Positions 41,448 through 49,974 of a DNA stretch of 64,000 nt are shown piece by piece (the first letter of the stretch is position 1; each line of letters opens with the position of its first letter). A model generated the notes under the pieces. It was not told the DNA's origin. It ran no database searches and saw only the letters and a program-made list of their open reading frames with translations. The stretch is from NCBI RefSeq assembly GCF_003710085.1, contig NZ_CP033324.1, positions 1,240,001 through 1,304,000 of the forward strand, written 5' to 3'. A program made the translations under genes and the position numbers. The stretch is from Nocardioides pantholopis. GTDB lineage: Bacteria; Actinomycetota; Actinomycetes; Propionibacteriales; Nocardioidaceae.

Positions 41448-42283
41448 CGGGTCTCCGTCCGGACGTCGAGCGCGTCGCGCAGGCCGTCGCCGAGCAGGTT
41501 GGTCAGGGCGACGGTGGCGGTGAGGGCAGCGCCGGGGAAGACCACCAGCCACCACGCGGTCTCCAGATAGGCGCGGCCGTCGTTGAGCATGCTGCCCCAC
41601 GACGCGGTCGGGGGACGCACGCCGAGGCCGAGGAAGCTCATCGCACCCTCGATGACGACCAGGGTCCCGACGGTGAGGGTCCACACGACCAGGTTGGCCG
41701 GGAGCACGCTGCGCAGCACGTGCTTGCGCAGGATCCAGCCGTCGGAGGCGCCCATCCCGATCGCGGCCTGGACGTAGTCCTCGCCGCGCAGGCTCGCCGT
41801 CGTGGCCCGGGTGATCGAGGTCGGCGTGACCCACGCGGCGATCGCGAGCAGCACCACCAGCACCGTGACGTCGGAGCCGACGACCGCGACCGTGGCGATC
41901 GCCAGGACCAGGAACGGGAAGGCCAGCCAGACGTTGCTGGTCTCGATGACCAGCCGGTCGAACCACCCGCCGCGGTAGCCGGCCAGCAGCCCCAGGACGA
42001 TGCCGAGGACGCTGGCGGCCGTCGCCGAGACGAAGCCGACCAGGAGGGACACTCGACCGCCGTACAGGGTGCGTGCCAGGACGTCGCGACCGAGGTGGTC
42101 GGTGCCGAGCAGGTGCGATCCCGTCCCGCCGTCCAGCCAGAACGGCGGGGCGAGCCGGTGGGCGAGGTCCTGGGCGTCCGGATCGTGCCGGGTGAGGAGC
42201 TCGGGGAAGGCCACCAGGAGCAGCAGGAGGACGAGTCCGCCCAGCCCGATGGCGACGGCGGGGCGCCGCAGCATCGTGATCAC
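41444..42283 (-). CDS. Peptide/nickel-type ABC permease (DppC-like)
   Basis: GTG 42283 is chosen because it overlaps the stop of the upstream permease (GTGA), as at the other junctions; an ATG at 42274 is a close alternative. The 279-residue protein has six membrane helices, the LLGTDHLGRDVLARTLYGGR block before the permease core, and the EAA-type loop GMGASDGWILRKHVLRSVLPAN that contacts the ATPase. Together with the DppB-like protein it forms the channel. Confidence 0.92.
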   Translation of the reverse strand: MITMLRRPAVAIGLGGLVLLLLLVAFPELLTRHDPDAQDLAHRLAPPFWLDGGTGSHLLGTDHLGRDVLARTLYGGRVSLLVGFVSATAASVLGIVLGLLAGYRGGWFDRLVIETSNVWLAFPFLVLAIATVAVVGSDVTVLVVLLAIAAWVTPTSITRATTASLRGEDYVQAAIGMGASDGWILRKHVLRSVLPANLVVWTLTVGTLVVIEGAMSFLGLGVRPPTASWGSMLNDGRAYLETAWWLVVFPGAALTATVALTNLLGDGLRDALDVRTETR

Positions 42284-43257
42284 GCCGCCCTCCGGATCCG
42301 GGGGTCCAGGCGACGCAGCAGCAGCTCGCCGGCGGCGCTGATCAGGATCACGACCACGGCGATCGCGAACACCGTCGCCTGCACCACCGGGTAGTCCCGG
42401 CGGAAGATCGAGTCGACCAGCTGGCGCCCGATCCCGTCGTAGGCGAAGAGCGACTCCACGATCACCGCACCCGAGATCAGGTGTGCGATCTCGATGGTGA
42501 GGAACGCCGCGAGCGGGACCAGTGCATTGCGCAGGGCGTGCTGCCACAGCACCCGGCCCTGGCCGGCTCCGCGGGCCAGCGCGGCGCGGGTGTAGTCCTG
42601 CCCGAGGGCCTCGAGCATCCCCGAGCGGGTCAGCCGCACGAGCCGGGCGACGGTGAGCGCCGCCAGCGTCAGCACCGGGAGGACCAGGTGGGCCGGCGTG
42701 CCGGACCCGTACGTCGGGAGCCAGCCCAGCTTCAGGCTCAGCAGGAGCAGCAGCAGGATGCCCAGCAGGAAGCTCGGGACCGCCTGGACCAGGCCGGCGA
42801 GCGCGGACACGGCCCGGCCGGTCGGCCGGCGGTGCCGGGCGGCGGCCAGCACCCCCAGCGGCACCCCGACCAGCACCGAGACCACCACGGTCACGGCGGT
42901 GAGCAGCAGGGTGGCCGGCATCCGGTCCAGCACCAGCCGCAGCGCCGGCTCCCCGGTCATCAGCGAGGAGCCGAAGTCCAGGCGCGCGGTGTCGGCCAGG
43001 AAGTGCAGGTACTGCTCCAGCAGCGGCTGGTCCAGTCCCAGCGAGACCCGCACCTGCTGCACCTGCTCGTCGGTCGCCCCGGCGCCCGCCACCACCGCGG
43101 CCGGGTCGCCGGAGAGCCGCAGCAGGAAGAACAGGATGGTCAGGATCCCGAGGGTCACCGCCACCAGCCGGATCAGCCAGCGGGCGACGGTGGCCGTCAG
43201 GGACCCGCCGACACCCGGTCCGCGGGTCTCCGGTGCCGTCGAGACGACCTCGCTCAT
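42280..43257 (-). CDS. Peptide/nickel-type ABC permease (DppB-like)
   Basis: The 325-residue membrane protein has an N-terminal helix (LIRLVAVTLGILTILFFLLRLSGDPA), the periplasmic segment LGLDQPLLEQYLHFL, five more helices and the EAA loop ALARGAGQGRVLWQHALRNALVPL. It pairs with the DppC-like permease. It starts with ATG overlapping the stop of the solute-binding protein gene. Confidence 0.92.
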   Translation of the reverse strand: MSEVVSTAPETRGPGVGGSLTATVARWLIRLVAVTLGILTILFFLLRLSGDPAAVVAGAGATDEQVQQVRVSLGLDQPLLEQYLHFLADTARLDFGSSLMTGEPALRLVLDRMPATLLLTAVTVVVSVLVGVPLGVLAAARHRRPTGRAVSALAGLVQAVPSFLLGILLLLLLSLKLGWLPTYGSGTPAHLVLPVLTLAALTVARLVRLTRSGMLEALGQDYTRAALARGAGQGRVLWQHALRNALVPLAAFLTIEIAHLISGAVIVESLFAYDGIGRQLVDSIFRRDYPVVQATVFAIAVVVILISAAGELLLRRLDPRIRRAA

Positions 43258-44801
43258 GCCGTCCGGACGACCTGCTGCAGGTTGATCAGCGACGAGCCGC
43301 CCAGGCGGAGGTCGACGTTCTTCGCGTGCACGAAGGCGAGCTTCGGCCAGCCGAGGAAGAGCACCCCGGCCTCCTCGCGGAGGATGCCGGCCATCTGCCG
43401 GATCAGCTCGGCGCGCTTGGTCTCGTCGAGCTCCACGGCCACCTGCTCGTAGAGCGCGGCGTACTCGGGGCTGTCGAAGTGCAGCTGGGTCCCGGGTGCC
43501 TGGGGCCCGAAGCGGGTCACGCTGAGGATGTCCTGCAGGTCGAAGTAGTCGGTCTGCCAGTACACCAGCGGGAAGTCGCTCTTGCTGAGCAGGGTGCCGA
43601 GGAACGCCGAGATGTCCTGGAGCTCGACGCGGCTCTTGACACCGATCGCGGCGAGGTAGCCGACGACGATCTCGGCCTGGGCCTTGAAGAACGACGTGGT
43701 CACGATCGGCAGCTCGAGGTCGGTCGCGCCGGCCTCCTCCAGCAGGGCCTTGGCGGCGTCGGGGTCGTAGGCGAACCCCTCCAGCGCCTCGTCGTAGCCC
43801 TGGTAGCCCGGCTGCAGCAGCTGGCCGGTGCTCACCGTGCCGTGGCCGCCGAGGCCGGCCTCGACAAACTCCTCGTGGTTGATCGCCATGTTCAGGGCCT
43901 CCCGGACGCGGGGGTCGGCCAGCTTCGGCTCGACGTCCGGGATCAGCGAGCAGATCGCGCAGGACCCGGCGCTCGGGGTCTGCACCTCGTGGCTGCTGGC
44001 GAGCTGGTTGGCCTGGTCCGGGGGGAGGCCGAAGGCGGCGTCGACATCGCCGGCGCGCGCGGCGATGGCCAGCGCGCTGGGGTCGGAGATCGCGACCAGG
44101 GTCGCGGACTTGATGCTCTCCGAGGGCTGCCAGGCCTCCTCGAAGCGCTCCAGGCGAACCTCCTGGGAGGGGGTGTAGCCCACGACCCGGAACGGGCCGG
44201 TGCCGGAGATCGTCTCGACGCTGACGTCGGCGCCGATCATCGCCGGGTCGACGATGTCGATCATCGTCAGGCGGTTCAGCAGGATCGGGTCCGGGCTGGA
44301 CGTGGAGATCCGGACCTTGAGCGGCTCGACGACCTCCACTCCGGTGATCGGTCCGAGCCGCCCGACCAGCAGCGAGTACGCCGGGTCGCCGGACAGGATC
44401 CGCTCGACGTTGGCCTGGACCGCCGCGCCGTCGAAGGCGGCGCCGCTGTGGAAGGTGACGCCGTCGCGGAGGGTGAGCTCGAGCGTGGTGTCGTCGGCAC
44501 GGTTCCACTCGGTCGCCAGGGACGGCGCGATCTTGCCGTCGCCGTCGAATGCGACCAGGGCGTCGAAGACGTTGATCGCGTAGGTGCGGCCGACGTTCGA
44601 GGTCGCCGCGTGCGGGTCGATGGCGCTGGTGATCGCGGTCGAGCCCAGCGTGATGGTCGCTCCGGTGAGCGCCTTGCCGCCGCCTCCCCCGCTGCTGTCA
44701 TCCGTGGCGCAGCTGGCGAGGGCCCAGACCGCCGTCGCGCCGGCGCCGAGGCCGAGCAGGCCGCGCCGGGACAGGTTCGGGAGCGTCTCGAAGGTGGTCA
44801 T
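43254..44801 (-). CDS. Family 5 solute-binding lipoprotein of the ABC transporter (Tat-type signal)
   Basis: The 515-residue protein has a twin-arginine-like signal (NLSRRGLLGLGAGATAVWAL) followed by the lipobox LASC, so it is probably exported folded and lipid-anchored. The SBP_bac_5 domain shows LELTLRDGVTFHSGAAFDG, GTGPFRVVGYTPSQEVRLER and REALNMAINHEEFV. It collects a peptide, nickel-chelate or related ligand and passes it to the encoded permease. It heads a five-gene operon and lies behind two palindromes (44821-44863). Confidence 0.92.
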   Translation of the reverse strand: MTTFETLPNLSRRGLLGLGAGATAVWALASCATDDSSGGGGGKALTGATITLGSTAITSAIDPHAATSNVGRTYAINVFDALVAFDGDGKIAPSLATEWNRADDTTLELTLRDGVTFHSGAAFDGAAVQANVERILSGDPAYSLLVGRLGPITGVEVVEPLKVRISTSSPDPILLNRLTMIDIVDPAMIGADVSVETISGTGPFRVVGYTPSQEVRLERFEEAWQPSESIKSATLVAISDPSALAIAARAGDVDAAFGLPPDQANQLASSHEVQTPSAGSCAICSLIPDVEPKLADPRVREALNMAINHEEFVEAGLGGHGTVSTGQLLQPGYQGYDEALEGFAYDPDAAKALLEEAGATDLELPIVTTSFFKAQAEIVVGYLAAIGVKSRVELQDISAFLGTLLSKSDFPLVYWQTDYFDLQDILSVTRFGPQAPGTQLHFDSPEYAALYEQVAVELDETKRAELIRQMAGILREEAGVLFLGWPKLAFVHAKNVDLRLGGSSLINLQQVVRTA

Positions 44802-44820
44802 GGCGGGCGCCCTTCGTCGG

Positions 44821-44863
44821 CTGTTTCACGTAGAGAAACAGTGTCCGCTATGTCATATATGAC
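44821..44863 (-). promoter_or_regulatory. Two palindromes upstream of the ABC operon
   Basis: CTGTTTC (44821-44827) and GAAACAG (44835-44841) form a 7-bp inverted repeat. GTCATATATGAC (44852-44863) is a perfect 12-bp palindrome in an AT-rich patch. Both lie 20-62 bp before the SBP start. The second looks like a GntR-type site; no regulator gene belongs to the operon, and the nearest is the HxlR gene, transcribed toward it. Confidence 0.5.
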
Positions 44864-44950
44864 TTTGGTGACATTGGGAACCCGTGCGCCGACGGGCGAG
44901 ACGGCCCACCGCCGTCGTGCCGGCGTGGGGCGGGTGCTCGCTGGGCCGTG

Positions 44951-45622
44951 TCAGGGCCGCGGCACGAGGGCTGCCTCGGACTGCCCGAGCCAGCGGGGGA
45001 GCCCGCGGCGTACTTCCGTGGGACCGTCGACCCGGACCAGCCCGGTGGCCAGCGCACGCTCCCAGGAGAGGTCGCCGCGCCAGATCTCGGTCAGCACCCG
45101 CAGGTCGGCGCGGACCGTCGCCGTCACCTCGAAGCCGGGGTCGTCGTCACACACGTCCACCCCGGTGCCGGTCACGCACATCCACCAGCGCCCCTGGCGC
45201 GGCTCGACGTCGGGGAAGCAGAAGGCGAGCACGGTCCGGCCCCGCGGCCAGGCCGCGAGCGGGATCTTGCGTCGGATGTCCCACATCAGCAGGTGCGGGT
45301 CCAGGTCGGCCCGGCCGAGGGTCCCGATCCAGCGCACCCCCCAGCTGCCGAGGGCCTCGACGACCCCGGACAGCTCCCGCCCGCTCTCGGTCAGCGTGTA
45401 CGACGTACGCCCACCGGCCTCGCGGCGCTCCACCACGCCGGCCCGCTCCAGGCTGCGCAACCGCTTGCTGAGCAGGGCGGGGGACATCCGCGGGACGCCG
45501 CGGCGCAGCTCGTTGAAGCGGGTGCTGCCGTAGAGCAGCTCGCGCACCACGAGCAGGGTCCAGCGCTCGTCGAGCACCTCCATGGCCTTGGCCACGGGGC
45601 AGAACTGGCCGTACGTCGACAT
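44951..45622 (-). CDS. HxlR family transcriptional regulator
   Basis: With ATG 45622 (GGAGG 6 nt upstream) the product has 223 residues, much longer than the 110-130 of simple HxlR proteins. The winged helix is at the N-terminus: CPVAKAMEVLDERWTLLVVRELLYGSTRFNELRRGVPRMSPALLSKRLRSLE. The extra C-terminal part (about 110-223, with WWMCVTGTGVDVCDDDPGF) resembles an SCP2/sterol-carrier-like ligand domain. It is divergent from the methyltransferase gene, with an inverted repeat between. Confidence 0.87.
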   Translation of the reverse strand: MSTYGQFCPVAKAMEVLDERWTLLVVRELLYGSTRFNELRRGVPRMSPALLSKRLRSLERAGVVERREAGGRTSYTLTESGRELSGVVEALGSWGVRWIGTLGRADLDPHLLMWDIRRKIPLAAWPRGRTVLAFCFPDVEPRQGRWWMCVTGTGVDVCDDDPGFEVTATVRADLRVLTEIWRGDLSWERALATGLVRVDGPTEVRRGLPRWLGQSEAALVPRP

Positions 45623-45683
45623 CGTGCCTCCGAGTGCATCCCCGCCCTCCAGTAGACGCCCGCGCGCACCGGGGCGCCAGTAC

Positions 45684-45707
45684 TGAACCTGAAGCGGCAC
45701 CGGTTCA
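45684..45707. promoter_or_regulatory. Inverted repeat between HxlR and methyltransferase genes
   Basis: TGAACC (45684-45689) and GGTTCA (45702-45707) are perfect arms with a 12-bp spacer in the 158-bp divergent region, 62 bp before the HxlR start. Further matching bases outside (CCAGTAC on the left, CACTGG on the right) extend the symmetry loosely. It is a plausible HxlR operator. Confidence 0.5.
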
Positions 45708-45780
45708 GACTCGGCACTGGCCGGGGGCCGCCCGGCGGCGCGACGGTGGAGCTCCGACGTACACCGAGAGGAGCGCCACC

Positions 45781-46644
45781 ATGAGCGCCAGTCAGGACTC
45801 CCTGCGTGAGCCCGCCACGGGCAACCCCACGGGCAACCCCACGGACACCGCGCTGAAGGCCCGGCACCGGGCGATGTGGGCCTCGGGCGACTATCCGGCC
45901 GTGGCCGAGGAGCTGATCCCCGAGCTCGGCCAGGCCCTGGTCGACGCGGTGCGGCCCCGGTCGGGCCAGCGCGTGCTCGACGTCGCCGCCGGCTCGGGCA
46001 ACGCAGCGGTCCCTGCCGCGCTGGCGGGGGCCGACGTGGTCGCCAGCGACCTGACCCCGGAGCTGCTCGACGCCGGCCGCGCGGCGGCGGAGTCCGACGG
46101 CGTGACGCTGAGCTGGGAGGTCGGCGACGCGGAGCAGCTGCCCTACCCCGATGCGTCGTTCGACGCGGTGCTCTCCTGCGTGGGGGTGATGTTCGCGCCC
46201 CAGCACCGGGCCGCCGCCGACGAGCTGGTCCGGGTCTGCCGGGCGGGCGGCACGATCGGCCTGGCCAGCTGGACCCCCGGAGGCTTTATCGGCCAGATGT
46301 TCGCGACGATGAAGCCCTACGCCCCGCCCCCGCCTCCCGGCGGGCAGCCGCCGCCGCTGTGGGGCGACGAGGCCCACGTCCGGGACCTGCTGGGAGACCG
46401 GGTGGCCGACATCGAGGCGGTGCGCCGTGAGGTCGTCATCGACCGGTTCGCGACGCCGGCGGAGTTCCGGCAGTACTTCAAGGACCGCTACGGCCCCACC
46501 ATCGCCATCTACCGCTCCCTCGCCGAGACCCCCGAGCGCGCCGCCGAGCTGGACGACGCCCTCGACGCGCTCGCCGCGCGCTCCGCCGACGCCGACGGCA
46601 CCATGCGCTGGGAGTACCTGCTGCTCACCGCCCGGCGGACGTAG
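45781..46644 (+). CDS. Class I SAM-dependent methyltransferase
   Basis: The 287-residue protein has the UbiE/Methyltransferase_11 pattern: VLDVAAGSGNAAVPAALAGADVVASDLTPELL (SAM site, about 64-95), EVGDAEQLPYPDASFDAVLSCVGVMF (about 120) and RAGGTIGLASW. A Pro-rich loop (YAPPPPPGGQPPP) follows. The substrate is not identified. An N-terminal GNPTGNPT repeat is coded by a short tandem duplication. It is divergent from the HxlR gene; palindromic repeats begin 20 bp after its stop. Confidence 0.87.
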   Translation: MSASQDSLREPATGNPTGNPTDTALKARHRAMWASGDYPAVAEELIPELGQALVDAVRPRSGQRVLDVAAGSGNAAVPAALAGADVVASDLTPELLDAGRAAAESDGVTLSWEVGDAEQLPYPDASFDAVLSCVGVMFAPQHRAAADELVRVCRAGGTIGLASWTPGGFIGQMFATMKPYAPPPPPGGQPPPLWGDEAHVRDLLGDRVADIEAVRREVVIDRFATPAEFRQYFKDRYGPTIAIYRSLAETPERAAELDDALDALAARSADADGTMRWEYLLLTARRT

Positions 46645-46663
46645 GCCCGCTGGTCGAGCGGCC

Positions 46664-46808
46664 GGTGGTCGAGCCGTGAGGAGCGCTGGCGACGAGCGCG
46701 TCGAGACCCACCGGTCACCGGACAACGCGGTGGCGCCTCGCTCCGGTGGTCGAGCCGTGCCGGTGGTCGAGCCGTGAGGAGCGCTAGCGACGAGCGCGTC
46801 GAGACCAC
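46664..46808 (+). repeat. Palindromic repeats upstream of the SOS-controlled HNH gene
   Basis: Two near-identical 46-47-bp units, at 46664-46709 and 46762-46808, start GGTGGTCGAGCCGTGAGGAG and end GCGTCGAGACC. Their ends are inverted relatives (GGTCGAG / CTCGACC-like). They differ mainly by CTGG versus CTAG at the centre and are followed by similar CCGGACAAnGCGG tails. Partial copies lie at 46650 and 46745. Related units lie downstream of the HNH gene at 48317-48478. Confidence 0.85.
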
Positions 46809-46951
46809 CCGTTCGCCGGACAAGGCGGTTCCGCGCCGCTGGGGTCGAGGGTCTTGGTCCCGCGGCGCGCCCGCTCCCGTTTCTTGAGGTGACGGTCCCG
46901 CCCTCCGTCGCAGAATTTTCTTTCCACATTCCTCGCTCCACCTCTAGTTCT

Positions 46952-46967
46952 TCGAACACCTGTTCGA
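46952..46967 (+). promoter_or_regulatory. LexA SOS box
   Basis: TCGAACACCTGTTCGA is a perfect TCGAAC-N4-GTTCGA palindrome, the actinobacterial LexA consensus, ending 12 bp before the ATG of the HNH gene. It lies in the most AT-rich part of the region (46900-46980), as expected of a promoter. LexA-controlled 13E12 genes are known from M. tuberculosis. Confidence 0.88.
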
Positions 46968-46979
46968 GTAGAATGTGCT

Positions 46980-48311
46980 ATGGCCATCGACCCGAACCCC
47001 GCCCCGCTGGGCGAGTGCGACAGCCCCGCTGCGGTGCTGGCCTTCGTGCGGTCTCGCCGGGCTGTTGCGGATCGGGCTGAGGTCGAGCTGCTGGAGGCCG
47101 CGGTCGCGTGGGCGTCGATGCACTCGGTCGACTGCCTGGACGACGCGGCCTGCCTCCCGGGTGCCGAGGGTGAGGTCGCGATCGCGGGGCCGGGTGCGCC
47201 GCTGGTCACCGAGTTCGCCCCGCTCGAGCTGGGCGCCGCCCTGGGGATGTCCTCGGACGCGGCCCGGGCGATGCTCGGCGAGGCGGTCGAGCTCGCGCAC
47301 CGGCTCCCCAAGACCTGGGCTGCGGTCCGCGCCGGCGAGGTACCGGCGTGGCGGGGCCGCAAGATCGCGGCGAACACCCTGTCGCTGCCCGCCGACGGCG
47401 CTGCGTACGTCGACCAGCACGTTCACAGCGTCGCGGGGAAGATCGGGTACGCCGCCCTGGACCGGCTCATCGAGGAGGCCCAGGTCCGGTTCGACCCCGC
47501 CGGAGCGGAGGAGAAGTGCCGCGCCGCGGCGGACCGGCGGCACTTCGACCTGGACACCGGACGGGTCTCGTTCGGCGGGACAGTGGTCGTGGACGGTGAG
47601 CTCGACCTCGCCGACGCCCTCGACTTGGACTCCGCGGTCGCCCGCGGCGCCCGGGTCCTCGGCGAACTGGGCTGCGCGGAGTCGTTGGACGTCCGCCGCT
47701 CCCTGGCGGTCGGGGAGATCGCCCGCCGCCAGCTCGCCCTGGACCTCGACACCACCCCGACCCAGGTGGCCTCGCTGTCCAAGCGGTGTCGGCCCCGCCA
47801 GGTCGTCGTCCACGTCCACCTCACCGAGGCGGCCATCGCCGGCGCGGATGGGCTACATCTGGCCCGGGTCGAGAACAGCCGCTCGTTCGTCTCCGCCGAC
47901 CAGGTCAAGACCTGGTGCGCGAGCCCCGACACCCAGGTCATCGTCAAGCCGGTCATCGACCTCGCCGACGTCACCCACGCCACCGCCTACGAGGTCCCCG
48001 ACCGGATGGCCGAGCGCGTCCAGCTCAACAACCCGACCTGTGTCTTCCCGTGGTGCACCCGGAGTGCCCGACGTGGCGACAACGACCACGTCGTCACCCA
48101 CCGCCACGAACGCGAAGGCCCGCCACCGGATGATGGTGAGTACGGGGAGACCACCGACCCGAACCTCGCGCCCCTGTGTCGCACCCATCACCGGGCCAAG
48201 ACCCACACCCGGTGGTCGTACGCGAAGGTCGACGAGACCACCTTCCTCTGGCGCACCCCGAACGGCATCCACCTGCGCCGCGACCACACCGGCACCACCA
48301 TCGTCGGCTGA
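46980..48311 (+). CDS. 13E12/DUF222 family HNH endonuclease-like protein, SOS-controlled
   Basis: The 443-residue protein has the helical DUF222 region (about 25-330) and a C-terminal HNH site: CVFPWCTRSARRGDNDHVV (about 345-365) with the metal Cys pair and D-H, then NLAPLCRTHHRAKTH. Transcription should be induced by DNA damage through the LexA box just before the start. It shares the family with the 3126-4391 gene, but the sequences are clearly diverged. Palindromic repeats lie on both sides, starting only 6 bp after its stop. This suggests an accessory or mobile past, although no transposase is present. The substrate is unknown. Confidence 0.9.
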   Translation: MAIDPNPAPLGECDSPAAVLAFVRSRRAVADRAEVELLEAAVAWASMHSVDCLDDAACLPGAEGEVAIAGPGAPLVTEFAPLELGAALGMSSDAARAMLGEAVELAHRLPKTWAAVRAGEVPAWRGRKIAANTLSLPADGAAYVDQHVHSVAGKIGYAALDRLIEEAQVRFDPAGAEEKCRAAADRRHFDLDTGRVSFGGTVVVDGELDLADALDLDSAVARGARVLGELGCAESLDVRRSLAVGEIARRQLALDLDTTPTQVASLSKRCRPRQVVVHVHLTEAAIAGADGLHLARVENSRSFVSADQVKTWCASPDTQVIVKPVIDLADVTHATAYEVPDRMAERVQLNNPTCVFPWCTRSARRGDNDHVVTHRHEREGPPPDDGEYGETTDPNLAPLCRTHHRAKTHTRWSYAKVDETTFLWRTPNGIHLRRDHTGTTIVG

Positions 48312-48316
48312 CCCTG

Positions 48317-48478
48317 GGTCTCGACACGCTCGCTGCGCTCACGGCTCGACCACCGGACGGTGGTCGAGCCGCGAAGGCGCCCTGGCGCCTGAGAGTGTCG
48401 AGACCCCCCGCAGGCACCCGCCGTCCCGGCCGCAGCCGATGGTCTCGACACGCTCGCTGCGCTCACGGCTCGACCACC
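48317..48478 (+). repeat. Palindromic repeats downstream of the SOS-controlled HNH gene
   Basis: Three units follow the HNH stop: 48317-48354 and 48441-48478 in inverted orientation (GGTCTCGACACGCTCGCTGC ... CTCGACCACC, identical over 38 bp), and 48359-48405 in the same orientation as the upstream units (GGTGGTCGAGCCGCGAAGGC ... GTGTCGAGACC). Adjacent opposite copies can form long hairpins and may act as terminators for the convergent HNH and Xaa-Pro peptidase genes. Confidence 0.87.
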
Positions 48479-48508
48479 GAACTTCCCGGTCGACCGCCGG
48501 GGTGAGGC

Positions 48509-49924
48509 TCAGCGGATCAGCGCGCCCATCCACTCCTCCACGTCGGAGGAGGTGCGGGGAAGGGTGCTGGAGAGGTTCTGGCTGCCGTCGGCGGTGACGA
48601 GGATGTCGTCCTCGATGCGGATCCCGATGCCGCGCAGCTCCTCGGGCACCAGGAGGTCGTCCTCCTGGAAGTACAGGCCGGGCTCGACGGTGAGGACCAT
48701 GCCCTGCGCCAGCGTCCCCTCGGTGTACGCCGCGGTGGAGGCGGCGCCGCAGTCGTGCACGTCCATGCCGAGCATGTGGCTGGTGCCGTGCAGGGTCCAG
48801 CGCCGGTAGATCTTGCTGTCGGGGGAGAGGGCCTCCTCGACCGGGACCGGCAGCAGTCCGAGGTCCGCGAGCCCGTGCGCGAGCACTGTCATGGCCGCGT
48901 CGTGGGTCGCCGCCCACGGCGCACCCGGGCGTACGGCGGCGATGCCAGCCTCCTGGGCGGCGAGGACCAGGTCGTAGAGGTCGCGCTGCAGCGGCGTGAA
49001 CGTGCCGTCGATGGGCAGGGTCCGGGTGACGTCGGCCGTGTAGAGGTTGCGCCCCTCGACACCCATGTCCAGCAGCACCAGCTGGCCCGGGACGATCGGC
49101 CCGGTGTTGTCGATCCAGTGCAGCGTCGTGGCGTGGCTGCCGCCGCCGACGATCGAGTCGTAGCCCAGGTCGTTGCCCATCGCCCGCGCCCGGCGGAAGA
49201 AGGTGCCCTCGATCCACCGCTCCCCGAACTCCAAAACCCGCGGCCATTCGCGCACCGAGTCCTCGAAGCCGAGCGCGGTGATGTCGCACGCCTCCTGCAG
49301 CTGCGCGACCTCCCAGTCGTCCTTGACCAGCCGCATCTCCGAGACGACCCGGGCCAGGTCGGCGTCCAGCGCGGCGTCGCCCGGCACCAGCCGGTCGACG
49401 TGGGCGGAGATCCCGCGGTGCACCCGGGTCTTGGTCGGCGCCGGGCCGGTCAGGTCCTGGGCGAGCTGGTCGACGTGGCGCACCTCGATGCCGAGCGAGT
49501 CCGAGAGCTCGCGCGCCGAGGGGCGGCGGCCGGCCCACAGCTCGCCGTACTCCCGGTCCCGGAAGAACTCGTCGGTCTCCCGCGAGGACCGCGGCCGTGC
49601 GTAGAGGATCGACCGGCCGTCCTCGACCACCAGCACCGCGTCGCTGGTCTGGTTGCCGGTGAAGTAGGTGTGGGCGGTGTCGGGGCGGAAGCGGTAGTTC
49701 GTGTCGTTGGACCGCACCTGGTAGCCGCCTGCGGGCAGCACCAGCCGCTCGCCCGGGAAGGACTCGACCAGCCGCTCGCGCCGGGCCGCGGCGTACGCCG
49801 CGACGGGGTGCGGCGGGAGGTCCAGCTCGCGATCGCCCCACCCGGTCCGCATGAACTGCGAGTACGCCTCGGGGACGCTCGGATCGTGGGACTCGGTCTT
49901 GATCTCCTCGCTCACGCTCCTCAC
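48509..49924 (-). CDS. pepP: Xaa-Pro aminopeptidase (aminopeptidase P family)
   Basis: The 471-residue product (GTG 49924; GTG 49915 is also possible) removes N-terminal residues before proline. An N-terminal creatinase-like domain (about 50-215) precedes the pita-bread M24 domain. Metal ligands are visible in VLLDMGVEG (Asp), YTADVTRTLP (Asp), HGTSHMLGMDVHD (His), VLTVEPGLYF (Glu) and GIGIRIEDDI (Glu). The length fits bacterial PepP. It is divergent from the PrsW operon, with 50 bp between starts. Confidence 0.92.
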   Translation of the reverse strand: MRSVSEEIKTESHDPSVPEAYSQFMRTGWGDRELDLPPHPVAAYAAARRERLVESFPGERLVLPAGGYQVRSNDTNYRFRPDTAHTYFTGNQTSDAVLVVEDGRSILYARPRSSRETDEFFRDREYGELWAGRRPSARELSDSLGIEVRHVDQLAQDLTGPAPTKTRVHRGISAHVDRLVPGDAALDADLARVVSEMRLVKDDWEVAQLQEACDITALGFEDSVREWPRVLEFGERWIEGTFFRRARAMGNDLGYDSIVGGGSHATTLHWIDNTGPIVPGQLVLLDMGVEGRNLYTADVTRTLPIDGTFTPLQRDLYDLVLAAQEAGIAAVRPGAPWAATHDAAMTVLAHGLADLGLLPVPVEEALSPDSKIYRRWTLHGTSHMLGMDVHDCGAASTAAYTEGTLAQGMVLTVEPGLYFQEDDLLVPEELRGIGIRIEDDILVTADGSQNLSSTLPRTSSDVEEWMGALIR

Positions 49925-49974
49925 TGTACGTCGGGGATCGGGGTGCGAGGCACCGTGGCCGATAGGCTGCGGCC

